Origin: Bactrocera neohumeralis | Lineage: Eukaryota > Arthropoda > Insecta > Diptera > Tephritidae | NCBI RefSeq assembly: GCF_024586455.1 | Contig: NC_065923.1 | Location: 39,294,370-39,358,369, forward strand | Direction: 5' to 3' | Length of the DNA stretch: 64,000 bases | Part shown: positions 1 through 12,239 of the stretch, in pieces | How the letters are laid out: the number at the start of each line of letters is the position of its first letter | Position numbering within the stretch: position 1 is the stretch's first letter | Position numbers and translations under genes: made by a program | Notes under the pieces: model-generated | What the model saw: only the letters and a program-made list of their open reading frames with translations | The model's database searches: none | What the model was told of the DNA's origin: nothing

Positions 1-770
1 TATAATTCAAGAATGTTGTTGTGAACTTTCAAATTACTTTTTTAACGTTGCATAATAATTTTCAGAACCATCAAACATATTTTTAAACTGATATAAATAA
101 AATTATGTGAAAATAAATAGTAATACTTTATACAAAAATACTATCGTCGTAATATTTTTTCCAAGTAATTCGAAGCAAACATTTTTTGGAAAATTTGCCT
201 AAAAAGCTATCAAAGTGCAAGGTTTCGACTCTATATTGCATTTGCGAATGGATAAATTAAGCGTGAACAAATTAACTTGTTCAAAACTGATCGCTTGCAA
301 TAACGGTCCCCCATTATATCGAATATAATATCTCAATAAAAGCATGTAAGACACGAGTAAACAAAACCATTTGATATATTTAGTAATTGCAATTTACAGG
401 CAAAGACATACATAAAAAGATATTCTCCTATCATTTGATTTTACAGTGCTCAGGGGCGTATACGGAACTTTTTTTATTTAGAGGCAAGTGTTATATAAAA
501 TGTTAGCTGAAGTGAGCATGAAATGTTTAATTGACTGTTAACTGTTCAATTGTCATAAATAAATCCCCGTACTGAAACACAGTTAAATATAAAATTGTTC
601 AAAAGACATTTAACTCCTGACTACAGTACCTATAACACAGATGTAACAAATATTATATTTCAATAAAACGCCTTTTATGAGCGGGTTTTTTATAATTATG
701 ATTGACAACACTTTTTAAGAACCAGTAGTAATCTGCGCTTATTTTGAGATCCACTACTCTTAGTTTCGCA
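1..770. other. unassigned AT-rich DNA
   Basis: No reading frame of note, no RNA gene and no repeat that I recognise. Confidence 0.5.
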
Positions 771-775
771 TAGAA

Positions 776-1092
776 AAAGCCTGCGAAGTTCTATTAGAAA
801 ACCACGGGAATATACATAAAATAACTATATTTACGGATAGCCAGGCGGCGCTACTGGCCTTGGCTTCACCTATGACAAATTCCAGCATAGTTCACAACTG
901 CAAGAGAGCACTAAGCTCAATAAAAGACAAGCTCCAACTAAACTTGATTTGGGTTCCCGGCCACAGGAACATTTTCGGTAAGGAAAAAGCAGACGAGTTT
1001 GCAAAGGCAGGAGCTTTCCTCAACGAATCCTAGGCGGCGCTAATACCAAGCCCGCTCGGATCGATCAAAGGAGATCTCAATAGATACTTTCA
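776..1092 (+). pseudogene. LINE RNase H domain fragment (R1/LOA/I-like)
   Basis: One frame from about 776 reads as the RNase H domain of a non-LTR retrotransposon. It carries the strand with a catalytic aspartate (IFTDSQAALLAL), then the WVPGHRNIFG block and the last helix (EKADEFAKAGA). In the family this domain sits downstream of the reverse transcriptase and removes RNA from the RNA:DNA hybrid. A TAG at 1031 interrupts the frame. The next codons stay family-like (PLGSIKGDLNRYF) until a TGA near 1092. No RT, 5' end or tail is visible, so this is an isolated, dead piece. Clade is a guess; a related RT-RNase H remnant lies at 20340-22015. Confidence 0.75.
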
Positions 1093-1620
1093 GTGAAACC
1101 ATCGAAAATTTGTACAGATAATTGAGGACATGGACTAACTTGACATTCATATTTCTTCCTAGAGTCTATAAGTTTGTCTGCATATTTTACACAATTTCTT
1201 CTTAATTTGATGCTTTATGATTACCTAGTAAACAACAAATCTTTTTCAAGCTTAAATTTTTGGAACAGTCATAACCTTAATAATATCTGTTTTTTTTCAT
1301 TAATTGCCGTATTTGAGGACAATCATATATTAAGCCCTTAGCCTTCTCCACTTTAGATATTTGCTTTAAATGTAACTGAAATAATATCCTTCCTCGTTTA
1401 CCATGACAGATTTAACATTGTTAATTTATTGACTTAGTAAATAACTGAGTTCAATTTGTGAAAACAACTTTGTAGATATTTTTTTTCTACAACTAATGTA
1501 ATTCAAGTTCACTGTTAGACTGCATATGCTTCTATTGACATGTCAATTACTTTTGAAATGAATAAGGATATTTTCATTAAGAGAAAAAAGACATTTTATA
1601 GATTGTAAGTCTAGATATAG
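1093..1620. other. unassigned AT-rich DNA
   Basis: AT-rich, no recognisable gene or repeat. Confidence 0.45.
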
Positions 1621-1839
1621 GAGGATGGATGGATGCTCATGACTTTCGGCTTTAGACCAAGTATCGTCTGGGTAGTCGTTTTCGAGGTAAAGTCAGAGAG
1701 TGAGACATCCCTTCCCAGGGTTGTACGCTGTGTTTGGAACCCGCCACGTAAAAGACACCATCAATTAAAAGTAGAGAACAGCTTTGGATGAGATTTCTGG
1801 CTACACTTGTAAGCGGTGTCTATCTTAATAAAGAAGAAG
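1621..1839 (+). repeat. short RTE-derived element joining RTE 5' and 3' ends
   Basis: About 165 bp aligns by eye with the 5' untranslated region and first codons of the RTE element at 45069-48273, read on its minus strand. Shared blocks include ggaggatgga, accaagtatcctctgggta (one change here) and acccgccacgtaaaa. It then jumps straight to the RTE 3' end (gtaagcggtgtctat) and a (GAA)-type tail. The whole endonuclease-RT body is missing. It therefore looks like a non-autonomous, SINE-like derivative that an RTE could mobilise in trans. Alternatively it is a one-off deletion. I could not define a target duplication. Confidence 0.6.
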
Positions 1840-2262
1840 CTATCTCCATGTTTGATTTTTATTAAAACTCCTCATAATTTTCAGCATTCCGCATTTTCGA
1901 TGAGGATGGTAACGACCACATGATGTTTGAAAGCGCGATGTTGTAATCTATCAAGCTGATAATTAATAAAAAAAGCTCAAAATATATATGTAGATAAGGA
2001 TATACTCGTATCATAAAAAATCAAATTCAAACAACATACTTGAAAACATCAAAGCTTGTTAAAGTTTTGTTGTAACAAAAAATATGTTATTTATTCAATA
2101 TAATAGGTTAATTAAAAATTTCGTAGGCTGACTCATAGATGACACCACTGGTACTAATTCCATATAATTTTTAGTCAGCCCTAACCTTCAAAAGATATTT
2201 GTATCTTTTTGACATCTGTCGAACTGTAGAAAATGCATAAAAAGGCATTTCCTGTGTTAATA
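1840..2262. other. unassigned AT-rich DNA
   Basis: Nothing recognisable. Confidence 0.4.
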
Positions 2263-2267
2263 AAGCA

Positions 2268-2640
2268 TTGCTTTCAGCAAAAAACAACTTGTGGAAGACA
2301 AAGCTTGGCCTAAAGAACATTATTCGGACTTTGCACCAGGAAAACCATTCGCTGAAAAGTGGTTTGTTGAATTTACAAGAGGCGAAAGGAGCATCGAGAA
2401 TGGTGAACGCAGAGTTCGCCTCGAAGTGGGTATTACCGACGAAAACATCAAAAAAGTTCGGAAACTAATTTTGAATGACCGTAAAGGGAAGTAATAGCTG
2501 ACATTCTAAAGATATCAAAGGAATGTTTTGAAAATATTGTGAAATAATATTTGGGTATGCGAGAGCCCTATGCAAGGTGGGTGCCGCGCGTGCTTCTCAT
2601 CCATCAAAAACAATAACGAATTTATAATTCTGAGCAATGT
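2268..2640 (+). pseudogene. mariner transposase N-terminal remnant
   Basis: The frame at 2291-2494 reads as the helix-turn-helix part of a mariner transposase. Visible blocks are FAEKWFVEFTRGERSIENGE, then ENIKKVRKLILNDRKGK. After the stop, broken frames keep matching the family (ADILKISKE, then a degraded ARWVPRLL-like stretch, ending near 2640). These helices bind the terminal inverted repeats. No catalytic domain and no terminal repeats are seen, so it is a truncated fossil. Confidence 0.75.
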
Positions 2641-4817
2641 TTGAAGCTGCAATAAAACCCAAAATTCCTCTATATGTGAAAACTTTTATCGAAGCAAATT
2701 GGTTTCTATCTTAGTCCACAAACTTTTACGCCCACTAGTTAATGTGTTTCTAAGTGAAAATTGAAAATAATTTAAAAATTTAAAAGAAAGAAATATAAAA
2801 ACATTAAATGGCCACAAAAATGGCCAATCGAATTTGTTAAAAATATGTATTTAATAAAGATCATTAAAGACTGGTCAGGAATCTCATAATAATGAATGCT
2901 TTTAACATTTGTATGAAACAGTGGATCATTATCAATCGTTCTACTTGCTTACATTTTGCAATTGCATTTAATAAAATTTCAAAAATTGTTTAAGTATTTG
3001 TCTGCTCTTCACTTTGCATGATGTTGTGATGATGGTTTTTAGTCGCCCTTTGGTTTTGCTACAATTTTCTCTTTTGTCAAATATCTAGTGACTATGTAGC
3101 AGTTCACACACAAATAAATCGCCTACACACATTCACAAACATACATAGTCACAAAGTATTGTATACCAGACACACGTGCTGGTACTTTGTTGGGCTGTCC
3201 CTCAAGATTCATTTTAAAAACAGGATGTTACTGCTACATTTGGGATCGTCTGCGCCGACGTTTGTGCTAATACATTTTGTATAGCTTAAGTTAGGGAACA
3301 TCGTCAATTTATGTATGTTTTTTTCTGGGGGGAAGATTGTGTGCACAAAAGTTTGAACATAAAGCGGTATCCCATGTATCTTTCAATACCTTCGCATTGT
3401 AGATTTTATAATAGATTAAACAAGTACTACAACCGCCGCGTGGCGTGTATGACACAAGCAATACATGATTTTCGTCACACAACTCCCACCGGCGACAAAA
3501 ATCTTGTTAACGTTAACAATAACATCCCAAACTTTTCGAAAGATATACTTGTTAGGTTTGTTGTTGGGTAACATGGCACACTATTGTGTCAGACATGAAA
3601 GTACTTTTAAATCTTTAAAGTCCAAATATAAATTAAATCATCATTGATTTCACTAAATTGTGTCTGATGACGTCAATTTATTGGACGAAAGCGATTTACT
3701 TTGTTTTTAAATGTGTTTCTTACTCTCCCTGCAGTGAAAAAGTTTGTTTTTGTAATTAAGTCATAAGACTATTAAAGTGCTTCGGCATTGCAGATCAAGT
3801 GATGCGTTCAAGTGCCTTAATATTTATCGACGTTGGGTGCTCAAACCTTATTCAGTTTTGGTGCATATAGACTTTACTGACCTTTTTGTGTGTCAGTGGT
3901 GCACTAAACAGTACTAAATAGTACTGACAAACTTTGCTCGCAGACTACACACAACGCTTCACCAGCTTGCTTTTAATCATCGATAAAAACTGCTTTTAAT
4001 CGCAGATTATCTTTTGAAAGTTGTATTTTTGTTGTATGATTGCTAATTTAAATTTTATGAATGTATTCAAGAAAAAAACGCTATAGAAATTTTTTCCCTT
4101 AATAGTAGAGTGTCTCATTTGGAAGTACAATAGTTATTAGCCCGTTGTAAACGCATGCAAATGTTGACATTTGGTAATTTGTAATTCCATCACTGAAAGC
4201 TATTTAATATATCGTATGCACTATGAGATATCAGCTATTATCCAACTTTATTTATTCTCAAATGAAATCATTTACATATAATATTTTTAAATCTAGCAAT
4301 TCATATTGTTTTATAATGTATGGAATATGGCTCTTAGCTAATATTTACTTGAACATCTACATAATTTCTAAAGTATTGCAACTCTTAGCGTCTGCAGCAA
4401 ATAGCTGTTGTTATAATTCGTCACGTCTCCATCGAACAAATAATCTTATAAGTGTTCTTTTGTAGGAGTACAGGTCTAGTTGGAAAGTAGACATTCACAG
4501 ATTTTTAACAAAACTTCAATTTCTTTACCCGTGATGAAAGCGCTTTAAGATATAAATATCTTCTTATAGATGTACCACAAATATATTTCTGTTTTATATA
4601 TCTAACACCTACATCTGTTACAATTTTACTATTTGTAAAGGTATAAAAGTTCTAGTTGAGAATATCCTTATTTCAGCATAGTTAGAATAATCTGACTTTT
4701 CTTTTTGCTGGTGTCCATCTTAGACACGTGCTCAAACAATACTGACTTGAACAATCACAAAACTGTCTGAAAAGTTTTTTAGTGCGATTTTTTTCTTTAT
4801 AAATATTATTAATATTA
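2641..4817. other. unassigned DNA; somewhat less AT-rich around 3000-3950
   Basis: No gene is supported. Short frames at 3311-3571 and 4223-4465 resemble no family and are typical of chance in such DNA. The part around 3000-3950 has more complex sequence with CACA and GTGT runs and could hold regulatory sequence, but nothing proves it. Confidence 0.35.
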
Positions 4818-5503
4818 CTGTGAGCAAAAAATAGTAAGACTTTTTCATTTTAAATTTCGCGCAAAAACCCATTCAACGAAACTTTTTTTTTAGGTTGATA
4901 TGACTATTAGTCATATCTGTGCCAAATGTCACATCAAAATAGTCATTAGTGTTTAGTTGTTTTTCTGAAGTACATAAAGGCCATTCAGGCGTAAGGAAAG
5001 TGAAAGCGTGATTGGCTCCAAATTACCTATTTTTTTTTACCCAAGGTTATTTGTACAGTTTTCTTTGATTATCGAGGTGTGATGCGTCGTTTACGCGAAG
5101 CTATTTGTAAAAAGAAACCGAAATTATGGGCGGACAACTTTTTGTTTTTGCATCACGATAATGCACCGCCGCATACTGCATTGATCCTTTGTGAGTTTTT
5201 CGCCAAATCTTCCGCCAATATCGTGTCGCAACCACTGTATCCGCCTGACTTAGCTCCTTGTGATTTCTTGCATACTGCCGCTCCGGGGAATCCGTTTTGA
5301 GTTAATTTTAGGCATTAAACGTGAATCGCGTTGAGCAGTGAAGTCTATTCCGGAAATTTAATTTAACAACTCTTTCGAGAATTGGTAAAAACGTTGGCAC
5401 AAGTGTATTAAGGAGGATTAATTTGAGGAAACGACATAGATTTTAAAGAATAAGTAAGTAACTTTAAAATTATTAACAAAGTTTTACTGTTTTTTGCTCA
5501 CAG
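4818..5503 (+). mobile_element. mariner element, internally deleted (irritans-like)
   Basis: The left end ctgtgagcaaaaaatagtaa (4818) and the right end ttactgttttttgctcacag (ending 5503) are inverted repeats differing at few positions, as expected for mariner ends. Inside, 5040-5430 encodes the C-terminal half of a mariner transposase: a DYRGV strand fused directly to RRLREAI, then LHHDNAPPHTALIL and PPDLAPCDF, which hold the second and third aspartates of the DD34D triad. The first aspartate and the whole HTH are deleted, so no active enzyme can be made. A TA lies just left of the element; the right flank has lost it. Confidence 0.85.
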
Positions 5504-5738
5504 CAATAGATACTGTAACTTTGACAAAAATTAAGTCAACCTTCTTGCATAAAATTTGCTAATGTTACATAAATATATTTTACTTCTGCTGACTCCACTT
5601 TTTTGTTTTTTAATAAATTTTTTAAGCAATGAATATGACATAATACAGAGTCAAAATATTCGGTACGGTCAAATCATTTGACTTGTAGATGTCTATTAGA
5701 AACTTAAAGTAGGCTATTACACTTTTCCTTTCCTTATA

Positions 5739-6575
5739 CAAGGTCTGTCGCAAAAGAAACAGAACTTTTTAAATATAACTATTTCTGGTGGCGCCACCAA
5801 TTGATGGGTATATGAAATAAAAAGTTTGATCTCTTGTTGACATTTCGTAAAAATTTTAAGACAATTGGATAACTACAATCGATGTTATCGATAAAAAAGT
5901 GACAGCAGCTTTTGGTCATCGGTCGTAAAATGCATTTTGAACAAAGAGCAAATATTAAATTTTGTTTTAAACTTGGGAAAACGTTTACTGAAACATTTAA
6001 AATGATGAAAAAAGTTTATGGTGATCAGTGCCTATCCCGTAGTAATGTGCATGAGTGGTTTAAGCGATTCCAAGAAGGTCGTGAGGACCTCTGTGACGAT
6101 CAGAGTCGGGCCGGCCAAAATCAGTGATTACCCAAATCAATATTGAAAAGTGCTATTGTGCAGGAATTTATTAAGAATGAGCCGAAATCTTCTCTGCGTT
6201 ACATGGAAAAGACTCCATTCATCGCATTTTGATAGATAAATTGGGTCTACGGAAGGTGGTCGACGCGGGACCTGGCGCCTGTTGACGCTTGTCACTGATT
6301 TTTTGACAAAAAACTCCATATTAACCATTAATCACTCACCCTACTCACCTGATCTGGCACCCTGTGATTTTTACCTATTTGGAAAATTTCATTTGCCCAT
6401 GAAAGGACACTGGTTTCAGAACATTTCAGCTATCCAAAAGGCGACGACCGATATTCTCAAGAGCATTTCGAATAATGACCTTAAACACTCATTTGAAGTG
6501 CTAATTGATCGGGCTAAAAATATTAATTTTTTGTTTTTTTTTTTAACAGTCCTGTTTCGTTTGCGACAGACCTTA
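5739..6575 (+). mobile_element. mariner element, second family, internally deleted
   Basis: Both ends carry an inverted repeat reading aaggtctgtcgcaaa inward (from about 5740 and, reversed, to about 6574). The frame at 5912-6127 is the N-terminal HTH region (ANIKFCFKLGKTFTETFKMM, then NVHEWFKRFQEGREDL). A shifted frame continues to the LGLRK linker near 6250. The frame at 6282-6525 is the C-terminus (VTDFLTKNSILTINHSPYSP, DLAPCDFYLFGKFHLPMKG). The middle, with the first two catalytic aspartates, is deleted. This family differs from the neighbour at 4818-5503 in both ends and protein. Confidence 0.85.
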
Positions 6576-6599
6576 TATATACATATAGTGTTAATTTTT

Positions 6600-6970
6600 A
6601 CTTAACCTTTATTCACCATTTTTTTAGAACAAAGTGTAGTAAAAGCACATACCTCGTTTTTTAGCTTCTGTTATTTATTAAAATTTAATAATGTGTGTAA
6701 TGCACGGCTGGCCGAAACGTAGTACTCTTCTTACTTTTAATATACAACATACATAATTATACATATGGCGCACATAAATTTTCATCGCGATAGCAATTAC
6801 TGCTCGAGGAACACACCTTTTACGCTTTTGATGGCAAAATGTCAGCGTTGTATACATATACAGTTACAACTTGACCCTTCTCCTCTGCTGCTACTAGTTT
6901 TTACAATCTACCCTTACCAAACTAGGTGCCATTTCCCAGCTTTTGTTATTTTGCATTAATCGTAGGTAAA
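6600..6970. other. unassigned DNA
   Basis: No gene or repeat recognised. Confidence 0.4.
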
Positions 6971-7515
6971 AACAAGAAAAATCGTTAACTTCGGCTGCAT
7001 CGAAGCTAATATACCCTTCACAGGTGCATTTCTTTTAGTAACTTTGTGTTTAAGTAAATCGAAAGCCGTAACCGGCCAGTGGTTTTCAACCAAAGGAAAA
7101 CATTTTACTAGTTCTTTTTAGTCCGGTTGTTTGCTAGAAATATTAAGACTATTTAATAAGGAAAATGGATCTTTTAGACGTTTATGGTTAATTTTAAGAA
7201 GATTTTTCTGCGGAGATTTCATTATTTCTATGAACAATAACTTATATCAAATTTCGTGAAAATATATAGTCAAATGAGGAAGTTTACAGTGCAATCATTT
7301 GATTCCGATCATTCAGCGGCTATATGCTTTAGTAAGCCGATATGAACAATTTCTTCGTAGATTGCATTATTATCTTAGAAAATAACCTGTGCCAACTTTT
7401 GTGAAGATACTTTGTCAAACGTGAAAGTTTTCCATACAAGAACTTGATTCCGATTGTTCAGTTTAGGGTGTTACAAACTTCGTGGCAAACTTAATATACC
7501 CTGTTCAGGGTATAA
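6971..7515 (+). repeat. DINE-1/mini-me-like repeat, family A, copy 1
   Basis: Starts aacaagaaaaatcgttaact, followed by a short hairpin (cttcggctgcatcgaag) and aatatacccttcacagg. It ends aatataccctgttcagggta, a palindromic terminator-like hairpin. The same plan recurs at 14523, 35732, 50172 and 57743. Terminal hairpins with internal (GTCY)n tracts are the published signature of mini-me/DINE-1 (Helentron-derived) repeats of flies. This copy lacks the microsatellite and codes for nothing. Confidence 0.7.
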
Positions 7516-9596
7516 AAGAATTCACTGATTACATTGCACTTTAGGTGAAGTGCGTCACACTTACTATAAAGTATTTCCTTTCAAGTTTTTCCGGCGAGAG
7601 GCAACAGTAATAATTAATTTAGGATAAAAATAAAAATAAAACAACAAAAGACTTGGTTTGAACAACTAATTGCTTTACGCGGGGGAAAATTTTTGAACTA
7701 GCATATCTATTTAACACAAATAATAGAAACATTGCAAATTTATTAGTTCATGTGTCTTTACCTATAGCTGCCATGGCTTAGTATCTATAAACCATTAAAT
7801 ACAGTAAGTGTTATTGTAAATATTATTATAAATAACAATTTTTATTAATTTAATGCGGCTCATTATGATTGCTTGTAGGCATGTTTGTTTGTTCAAGAAG
7901 TTTATGAAAATCCATTTTTTTCATGTTTCGATAGCTCAAAAAATCAACAACAAAATTAAATTTTCAGTTTCAGTGCCATGGCAACTATATTCATTTATAT
8001 TATTCATATGGAAGTTGGTATTGCTAAGAGTCAAAATCGAGCCATTACCGTGCCCACAAAATGAAATCAAAAGTATACGAATTGCTAGAACTAACCTCCA
8101 AATAAATGTACAGAACTTAAACTCGGTGCAGTGGTTTAAGTTAAAGAGAGGCATCAGTGGTTTAAATAACCTTCAAAGTTTTATGTACATATCACGCAAA
8201 ACACTAGAACTAAATCAAATGACAAGTCAGTTTAGCATCTCCTCGTACAGTGCTCAAATGGATGAACTCGGATAATGAAAACTATTACAACTCCGAAAAC
8301 TCAATATATTATAAAATCGTTCTAGACCTTGGTCTAAACCTTAATATTATGATTTTCGTTTCACTGGTGAACCTCTTTCTCATATACTTAATATATTAAA
8401 TTTAACCCTTTCTATTTTAATAAAAATATCAAGGATACGTAAGCGAATGTAATGAAACGAAGTGAGTCTATGACTTATAGCATAAGTTGATAAATTACCA
8501 AATATGATAATAATCCAAACACAAATTATAGTTAATATTCTTTCTTTTATATGTGCACTCTACTTTGACACTTTTTCGTTTAGTTTAATAAGAGATTTAC
8601 AAATATATAGAAGCTCTCCTAAGTATCGTCACTGCTCTGACACCAACTGATTCAGTCATAACTCATTATTCCGCTCTAATAAAATAATAAACCTTAGTCA
8701 TGGAAATATGAAGTCTGCAAGACTTGAAGCATCTACTTTTTGGTATTCTATGTACAAGGTTTTTCTGTAGATGACCAAATATTTAATTTATTTTATACAC
8801 AAAGCTGCCGACATAGACAATTTTGTGGCAAATACTCAAGCACAAAGTAAACAAAATTAATGGTCTCCATAAAATTGTGCTAAAAGCAAAAAGCTAATTC
8901 TCCACAGCCGGTGTTGTGAGAGCAAGCAGAAGTGCTAGCCAACACTCTAACAAAATTATAAATATTTAAAATAAGCGTACAGTTGCTCTTTAAAATTGTA
9001 CGGTTCTAATTAAGTTGTATAATTATTTTGGGAGAAAAACGTAATGCAATATAAAATGAGACATTTCTTTTTACAACAAAAAGCAAAATAAAACCGTCAT
9101 CACTTTAAGAGATAGTTGGCTTAAATGAAACGTGTCTCCGTCTCTTGTTTCGTTCATTAAACATCATCATCGTTTTACCTGTTCCTAACAATGAGCAGAG
9201 CTGTCGAATGAAGAACTGAAAAAGATATATATTTTCAACCTTTGTTTGTATATTACTCAGTATTCTTCGTTTAAAAATTCAGATATTTGGCACCTGACCT
9301 CTATTAAAAAGAACTCTGTGAAAAGTTTTTGGCTTTGATACTCTCCTTTAGCAAAGAGGTTTATTACTAAAATCTAGTGCACTATAGTTATTCTTCTAGT
9401 ATGTTATAGTTATGCCACCAGTTAATACCTAAAGCATATATTGTCAATATGCCAAGTACTGCGCTAAAGTAAAGTATACGCAGTGGTTCCAGTCAAGAAG
9501 GCTCGTAGCGACATGATATCGTCAACTAGAAGGTAGGTAAAATTAATCGGCTGACAACTGAAGCAAAATACTACTAATGCACTAGAAGCCAGTGTT
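7516..9596. other. unassigned DNA with one unrecognised 140-codon frame
   Basis: The only frame of note is 7853-8275 (+), 140 codons: a hydrophobic first third, then a basic, serine- and asparagine-rich part. I recognise no motif, and no splice or promoter context supports it. The rest is AT-rich with nothing seen. Confidence 0.3.
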
Positions 9597-10084
9597 ATAG
9601 CCTTGACAGACGGCAGCGTTAATCCGGATTAACTGCGCACTTAATCAGATCCAAATTTGTAGGTGACAGACGGCAGCTATGCGAGTTTGAAACTCTCATA
9701 AACAGCTCATTGTCCTTTTTATAATATTTTCAATGAAAATTGATAGAAGATAAACATTACGGTTGTTAGCCGACCAATTTTTACCAAATCATTTTTTATT
9801 ACAAAAAAATATCAACACATTATTTTTAAAACTGCATCATAACATAGAAGTTTTATTGATATTATATTGAGAATTTGATAAACAGCTGTCAGGGTTGCTG
9901 TATTTCATTCACAATAGATGAAAATTGGCCATTTTTAACAATGTTGCCAACGAAAATCTCACAAACTCCCTAAAATTTTGAGAGTTATTTTTGGATTCAG
10001 CAACGGAGTTAGCTGCGGTAACTCCTGAATTAATCCCGAAAAATGCAATTAATCTGGTTTAACGCTGCCGTCTGTCAATGCTAT
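9597..10084. mobile_element. MITE with TGACAGACGGCAGC-type inverted ends, copy 1
   Basis: The left end atagccttgacagacggcag and the right end, reversed (atagcattgacagacggcag), form inverted repeats that continue for about 35 bp (cgttaatccggattaa versus cgttaaaccagattaa). The unit is about 488 bp and non-coding. An extra internal copy of tgacagacggcagc starts at 9664. A relative lies at 23814-24272. Superfamily is unknown; I could not settle the length of the target duplication. Confidence 0.7.
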
Positions 10085-11399
10085 TAGCCTATCGGAGATT
10101 ATACACTTTTTATATGTACAAATGTATATATAATACTTATTTACATAAATAAATTGCTCTCGTCTTCACCTCAAGCGTTGAACGGATGCAAAAGCATACT
10201 AAAAGATTATGTTTAATCGTGGGATAAAGGTTGCGCATTTTTCAACGAGGATGTAGGTAAACCCAAACTGCTTTATACGAAGCACTCACATGGGTGAGTG
10301 CAGACATACAAATGTGTTTGTGTGGAAATATTTGACACTTTTCCCTTACTTATGGCCTTAAGAATTATGAAGAAAAGTGCTACGGATAATATACATTATA
10401 ACTTTTTACAACACATGTGTTTCAAATATTTTGCTTTCATTGAATTAAAACATCATTTAAATAAAATAATATAGGGGAAAGTTCTGTCTAGCATTTCTAT
10501 TATTTGTGACATACTTATATGACTTCAAAATTATATTTTTACAAAAGAAATAAAAAGAAAATTTATTTAGTGAAAACAAAATTCTTTGGCTTTAAACCTT
10601 AGCTGAAGGAGACATGTGTAAGTACGGGTAGGTTTGTACTTGTGCAAAAACTCTGAAACACAAGCCCAAGCTTCACACTAACTGCTCTCCACGAGTATTT
10701 ATTTTAATAAATTACCTTTTTCGAAAAGCTGACAGTTCAGTTGACACGTTTCCTCAACTTGTAAATAATTGCTGTGCGAACAAGTAACATTTTAAGAACG
10801 CGCGGAACGCATAAGTCCTACAAGAGTAGTACTTACATACTTGTTGTTATGTGCCGCAACGCAGTGACTTGATAAGTGATGAGGGAGCGTGTCAGAATTT
10901 TAACAATTTCTTCAAAATGAAAAATTTTGAAGATTGTGCAAATACTTTCCGAACGTTAGGGCAAACGTAATACAAGTACACTTCGCGACACCTACTCACT
11001 TCATTCTTCCCATATGTAAAGTAGAACAAGGAAATAAAACAATGATTTGACTGCAAATGCCATAGAAGCATTTAGTGCATATAAGTAAGAAAATATAAGT
11101 AAGGCATTTTCGGTATTTTAATATGTGTTAGTGACCACGTGTGTACATGAATTGTGAGCCGACCACCATTTGGGTGTACAGTCAAACACAAGTTCTCTCT
11201 TTCCTAGAACTTGTTTCTAGTTTCAATGTATTTATTGTGATGTTTAGAATGACTGGCCGAACTGGGATGAGCGGATCAGGTTTTCAGTTAATAAGATACT
11301 TATGGCACCAATATAGCAGTTTTAAACGTAAAGTGGACGAAATTGACATTTTGTCACACATCAGTGCTAATAGGATTATAACTATTTCCTTCCAGAGTA
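10085..11399. other. unassigned DNA
   Basis: No gene supported. The frame at 11141-11467 (+) overlaps the antisense of a mariner remnant and is not family-like. Confidence 0.4.
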
Positions 11400-11713
11400 A
11401 TTTTTATAGCTCTAGTCAATTTTTTCTTCCACAAAGCCGGAAATTTCTAGCGGATCGCTTCACGTAAATTGCACATAACTTCTAGGTAATATTCTTTATT
11501 GACCGTATGAACTTTTATCATGAACTCGTTTTGAACGATGACCTTGCAATCGAAAAGAACTGTAAGCATTCGGTCTTCATCATTCACAACTGACCATTCT
11601 TGACCCTCTGAAAATATTTTGTACCACCGATAAACGTTGATTAGACAAAGTAGCTCCACCATATTCCACAGCCAACATTTGATTGCGGGCCTGTACTTAA
11701 TTTTGTTATTCAT
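11400..11713 (-). pseudogene. mariner transposase remnant, HTH fused to catalytic core
   Basis: On the minus strand 11713-11447 is an 88-codon open frame. The first half is the second HTH helix of a mariner (VYRWYKIFSEGQE, then VNDEDR). It passes without a stop into the block after the first catalytic aspartate (MLTVLFDC), then VNKEYYLEVMCNLREAIR. After a stop, the match continues to about 11400 (KFPALWK). Roughly 130 residues are missing at the join. No terminal repeats are visible. Confidence 0.7.
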
Positions 11714-11927
11714 ACAAAAATTTTATACAGGCTCTTTGATCCATTACTGTCATGAATTAACTGAGCATGCAAAATGGCCGACCTTGTCAGCATAAGTATG
11801 GGATATAAGTACCAACATAACGCAACAAAACAATCAAAATTTAATTGAATACCTCTTAAACTGGCCACGACGCTTCTAAAACAACCAGAAGAAAACTTTA
11901 CAGTCATCTATAAGATCTATAAAATGT

Positions 11928-12190
11928 ACATATTGTCTGGTTGTCGCGCTGAGTCGATTTAACTATGTGCGTCTGTCTATATATCGATTTGAAATTTAGC
12001 ATACATGCTTTCTCAATCAAGTAGTTGCATATTTGTCAAGTCTCCGATATCGATCTACTATAGCATGTAGCTGCTTTACCAACCTAAACTATCGGAGGTT
12101 ATATGCAAAACTTTTTATTTGGCATGGACATGTTCTTCATGAAATTTGGAACGTATTATTGTTAAAGACAATTCTACAATCTTCCACTAT
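11928..12190 (-). repeat. DINE-1/mini-me-like repeat, family A, fragment
   Basis: Aligns with 50270-50530: gctgagtcgatttaactatg, a short gtctgtctat remnant, then ccgatatcg, tatagcatgtagctgc and tgaaatttgg. Both ends are missing. Confidence 0.6.
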
Positions 12191-12239
12191 GACACGAGGC
12201 TTAAGACCGGAGCATACTCTTGTCGGATCCAAAGTGGTA

